Positions 61,231 through 64,000 of a stretch of DNA of 64,000 bases are shown here, one piece after another. The first letter of the stretch is position 1; the number at the start of each line of letters is the position of its first letter. Below the pieces are notes generated by a model. The model had not been told where the DNA came from and did not search any database. It worked only from the letters and a program-made list of their open reading frames with translations. Source of the stretch: Candidatus Liberimonas magnetica (GTDB lineage Bacteria > Elusimicrobiota > Endomicrobiia > Endomicrobiales > JAFGIL01); contig JAJAPY010000015.1 of the NCBI GenBank assembly GCA_020523885.1, forward strand, positions 1 through 64,000, written 5' to 3'. Made by a program: the position numbers and the translations under genes.

Positions 61231-62340
61231 TTACTTGACTACAAATATAATATCTGCTAAGGAATTGTATATTTGAGGTTTTTCTTTATAGTTGAATTTA
61301 ATTTCGAGGCTTGAAGGAGTCTTTTTCTGAAAAGTATCAAGAAAATTATTAATAGTTGGGGTTAGTAAATTAAGATTTCTTTTTAGTTTCCAAGAACTTG
61401 AAAAGTCATCAGTGTCAATTAGAACCAGAAACAATCTATTTTCAGAACCAAATCGCATTTCACCTTGATTTTCATATAGCCATTGCGCAAGCATTTTTGG
61501 ATTAGCTTGAGCTTCTTTGACAATCTGCATATTACTTTGTTTTATTTCAGAAAGAACTTTCGAAGATGATTTATCACCTTTGTCTTTAAGTTTTTCAGAT
61601 ATTTCATAGTATATATCTGAAGCACTTCCAGATTTGTCAAATGACAATTGTAATTCTTTTGCTTTTGACTTCAAATATGTTAATTCAACAGGCAACCCTT
61701 TTTCTTTTCTCTTTAATTTCATATATTCCGAAGGGAAATATGTTACTTTTAAGTCAAACGGTATATTGTTTATAAAAAAGTCAACACTTTTTATCTGCCC
61801 AACCGTCGGCAATACTGATTTATGAGATTTAAAAATATGTTCAATTAGAATACTCGTCCAATGATTATACCAACTGTTTAGCACATATCCCTGGACAGCG
61901 CAGTTAATTTCCTTCTCAAATTTTGACATTAGAAGATCATAGGACGATATTGCTTTTACATAATGCGTAACCAAGTATTTATCAAGCGAGTTTTGATAAT
62001 CACCACCCCATTCAAAAACCTTCAATTTATATAATTCTGATACAAGCTTTTCTCTTTTAAGACTCTTCAGCAGAGATATGTTCTTCTCGCGCATATAATT
62101 ATCAAGCATTCTATGCGATTTTTGTATATCATGAGATAAAATATTAAAGAGTTCCTTAAATTGTTCTTTAAGTGCGGTTGAAGATAAAGTAATTGAGTAT
62201 TTTGAAACAAACTCTGATATAAGTTCTTTTCTAACAACCGATTTTGTTTTTAGCCATAATTGCCCGGCTGAATCATTGTTAAACAGGTCTAATGTCTCGC
62301 TGTCATATCTTGTTTTCCAAAATGAAAAATCACTTTTCAT
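61231..62340 (-). CDS. Putative restriction endonuclease (PD-(D/E)xK-like)
   Basis: A 369-residue cytosolic protein, 14 bases downstream of a DNA methyltransferase gene. A PD-(D/E)xK-like core is visible: Glu167 in TSILIEHIF, Asp187 in KSVDFFINN and D196-L-K198 in IPFDLKVTYF. The rest is helical and Lys-rich with no family I can name. Position and motif suggest the nuclease of a type II restriction-modification pair. The recognition sequence cannot be read from the protein. Confidence 0.7.
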   Translation of the reverse strand: MKSDFSFWKTRYDSETLDLFNNDSAGQLWLKTKSVVRKELISEFVSKYSITLSSTALKEQFKELFNILSHDIQKSHRMLDNYMREKNISLLKSLKREKLVSELYKLKVFEWGGDYQNSLDKYLVTHYVKAISSYDLLMSKFEKEINCAVQGYVLNSWYNHWTSILIEHIFKSHKSVLPTVGQIKSVDFFINNIPFDLKVTYFPSEYMKLKRKEKGLPVELTYLKSKAKELQLSFDKSGSASDIYYEISEKLKDKGDKSSSKVLSEIKQSNMQIVKEAQANPKMLAQWLYENQGEMRFGSENRLFLVLIDTDDFSSSWKLKRNLNLLTPTINNFLDTFQKKTPSSLEIKFNYKEKPQIYNSLADIIFVVK

Positions 62341-62354
62341 ATATTACTCCAAAT

Positions 62355-63836
62355 TTAGCTTAAAGCTACATCTTTAATTTTAGGTATCGTTAAAATCCAC
62401 CCTGGTATTTTATCTAATTCATGATTTTCCAATATTTTAGAATCTTTATGCTTCATCATAAGGACATAATCAGTTTTCATCCCACCCTTCCTGTTATCCT
62501 GAATAACAGAATTGGCCGAGTATTCCATGGGAAATGCACCAGCAAATACGAGATCGCTTGTACCTGCAAGAATTTCCATAAACTCCCAACTCTTCTTATC
62601 TCTTGCGTTGTAATATAATAAAAATAATCCGTCGACCTTCAATATTCTACTTGATTCTTTTATTAGCGCTTTCATATCTTCAACATAATGTGATTTATTT
62701 TTATTACGTTCTTTTGCATTCGACACTATAATTTCTTTTTCAAAAACAACTTTTTTGTTTAATATCGAATTCCACATTTCACTAAGTTCTAAATAAGGTA
62801 TTCTATCACTGTGAGGGGGATCGGTGCAAATAAGCTTAATGGATTTATCTGGTAATAATCGCATCGTGTCCAAGCAATTGCTATTAATAATTGATGCGCC
62901 AATATCAGCATTTAAAAGCTTTGTAATAGAGCTAAAGACTGGATAAGTCTCTATATTCGTTTCAATCAATGCTTTGTATAATTTATTTGCTCGACTTTCA
63001 AAACAATTCCATACATTGATTTCGAAATGAAGCTTCGGTCTCCAGAACCCGACAACCCAGCTACCAACCTCAATTTTATCTGAATGTTTATTTTTTGTTT
63101 TACCCCGTCCTGTTATGGCAAATACCATTGAAGACATTTGACCTGATGATGATGTAAGGGTTAAAAACAAAGCTCTTTGTAGCGAAGTAGGATACTTCTG
63201 GATTTCATCAATGATCAAGTCAATATTTCGCAAAGCTCTTTTTGTAAATAAGTCAGTTATTGACATTGTTGATTTAGAATTTATTCTTGAATTCGTAAAA
63301 AAAGTAGCATTGCGAATATTCCTGATATTATAATCTGAAAAAGAGGTTATAAGGTTTAAATCATATTGATTTGGTTCAAATTCAACCCTACTTCTCCCTG
63401 TTTTAGGCTTTATCCAAACCTTCATCAAATTGTTATTATGCCAAAGATAGTGAGATGCAATTTTCCCGTCTTTAAGAAGATAGGATAAATTTATCTTTTC
63501 TTTTACTCTGCTTTCAATTTCTTTAATCGCACTGAGGTATAAGTCTGATTTTGGTAAATCCAAAATAAAATTAGCATGCTCAACGGAAACAGGGTTTAAA
63601 TCGATTCCAATAAATCTACGATTCCTTGCTAAGCACTCTTTGCTGATTAAACCTGATCCAAGAAATGGATCAAGAACAATGTCAGTTTCATTTGTGTAAT
63701 TTTGAATAAAATAGACTATGCTTTCTGTTGGTTTTTTTCCCCAATATTTATGAAAGGAGTATAATCCTTTATACGCTTCAGGATTACTTATATCATCAAT
63801 AGTTTTTATATCCATATTAAAAAGTGTCTGTTGCAT
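62355..63836 (-). CDS. DNA methyltransferase (N4/N6, DPPH motif)
   Basis: A 493-residue amino-methyltransferase. FHKYWGKKPTESI near the start, SAM-binding motif I LDPFLGSGLISKEC (56-69) followed by GIDLNPVSVEHA, and catalytic motif IV TDPPHSDRIPYLELSEMW at about 338-355. Motif I precedes IV, with a ~275-residue region between that probably holds target recognition (GSWVVGFWRPKLHFEINVWN). It methylates adenine-N6 or cytosine-N4 and should protect host DNA from the adjacent putative nuclease. Positions 63837-64000 show no further gene. Confidence 0.85.
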   Translation of the reverse strand: MQQTLFNMDIKTIDDISNPEAYKGLYSFHKYWGKKPTESIVYFIQNYTNETDIVLDPFLGSGLISKECLARNRRFIGIDLNPVSVEHANFILDLPKSDLYLSAIKEIESRVKEKINLSYLLKDGKIASHYLWHNNNLMKVWIKPKTGRSRVEFEPNQYDLNLITSFSDYNIRNIRNATFFTNSRINSKSTMSITDLFTKRALRNIDLIIDEIQKYPTSLQRALFLTLTSSSGQMSSMVFAITGRGKTKNKHSDKIEVGSWVVGFWRPKLHFEINVWNCFESRANKLYKALIETNIETYPVFSSITKLLNADIGASIINSNCLDTMRLLPDKSIKLICTDPPHSDRIPYLELSEMWNSILNKKVVFEKEIIVSNAKERNKNKSHYVEDMKALIKESSRILKVDGLFLLYYNARDKKSWEFMEILAGTSDLVFAGAFPMEYSANSVIQDNRKGGMKTDYVLMMKHKDSKILENHELDKIPGWILTIPKIKDVALS

Positions 63837-64000
63837 AAAACCCTTATATATTTGTCTTATTGTTTTAATACGTCTAATTTAGGGATTAATTTATAACTAC
63901 CAATAATCTTTTGTATTGTTGTCTTTAGTTTTACGTTACAATTATACAACTTCCGAATGAGGTTAGCAACTGATTAAAATTAGCTGGTGGCAAAAGCACA

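Overview
The window is AT-rich bacterial chromosome from a Gram-negative (two-membrane) organism. It has a TolC/adaptor/RND efflux operon, OmpA-type and beta-barrel outer-membrane proteins, lipoproteins, a B12-dependent ribonucleotide reductase with NrdR, and a probable Re-type citrate synthase. That mix, with many two-component proteins and very repeat-rich intergenic DNA, suggests an uncultured anaerobic lineage, perhaps around Elusimicrobiota, Omnitrophota or Firestonebacteria. The phylum is an inference; no rRNA is present. Nearly every gene is on the minus strand; the exception is the efflux operon at 9-18 kb.

Layout. 0-3.3 kb: a RAYT-type transposase with perfect 30-bp inverted ends beside a GC-richer RNase R gene. 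3.4-8.8 kb: RRM protein, CPBP protease, zinc-ribbon protein, response regulator, sensor kinase and citrate/homocitrate-synthase-like enzyme. 9.0-18.4 kb: efflux operon. 18.6-32 kb: short FtsH, lipoproteins with related jelly-roll-like domains, a large OmpA-fused barrel, and two carbohydrate-active enzymes. 32-36.3 kb: sigma factor, two response regulators and a kinase. 36.7-41.2 kb: tRNA-Met, phosphodiesterase, NifU-like protein, response regulator, thioesterase, fba, accA. 41.3-60.1 kb: a nucleotide supercluster (purD, purQ, purL, tandem purS, purC, guaA, guaB-like, dcd, nrdJ, nrdR, purA) with a Pit phosphate transporter and its DUF47 partner. 60.2-64 kb: tRNA-Glu, tRNA-Lys, a four-helix-bundle protein and a two-gene restriction-modification system.

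The most unusual content lies between and inside genes. (1) At least fifteen intergenic spacers hold 'word' repeats: 7-10-base near-repeats on one arm, an AT-rich middle, and the complementary words on the other arm. The words differ between loci. The same kind of word is read in frame inside purL and purQ. (2) A dispersed GC-rich palindromic element (family A) lies between genes, inside the RNase R reading frame, and near the N-terminus of a sigma factor. A second family (B) has two intergenic copies. (3) A 162-bp fold-back element ends on the nrdJ stop codon. (4) A nucleotidyltransferase cassette sits at the dcd start and is flanked by an imperfect ~50-bp copy of the dcd 5' end. (5) nrdR has a consensus promoter whose spacer is an NrdR-box-like palindrome.

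All assignments come from reading the sequence and known family motifs; no database search was run.
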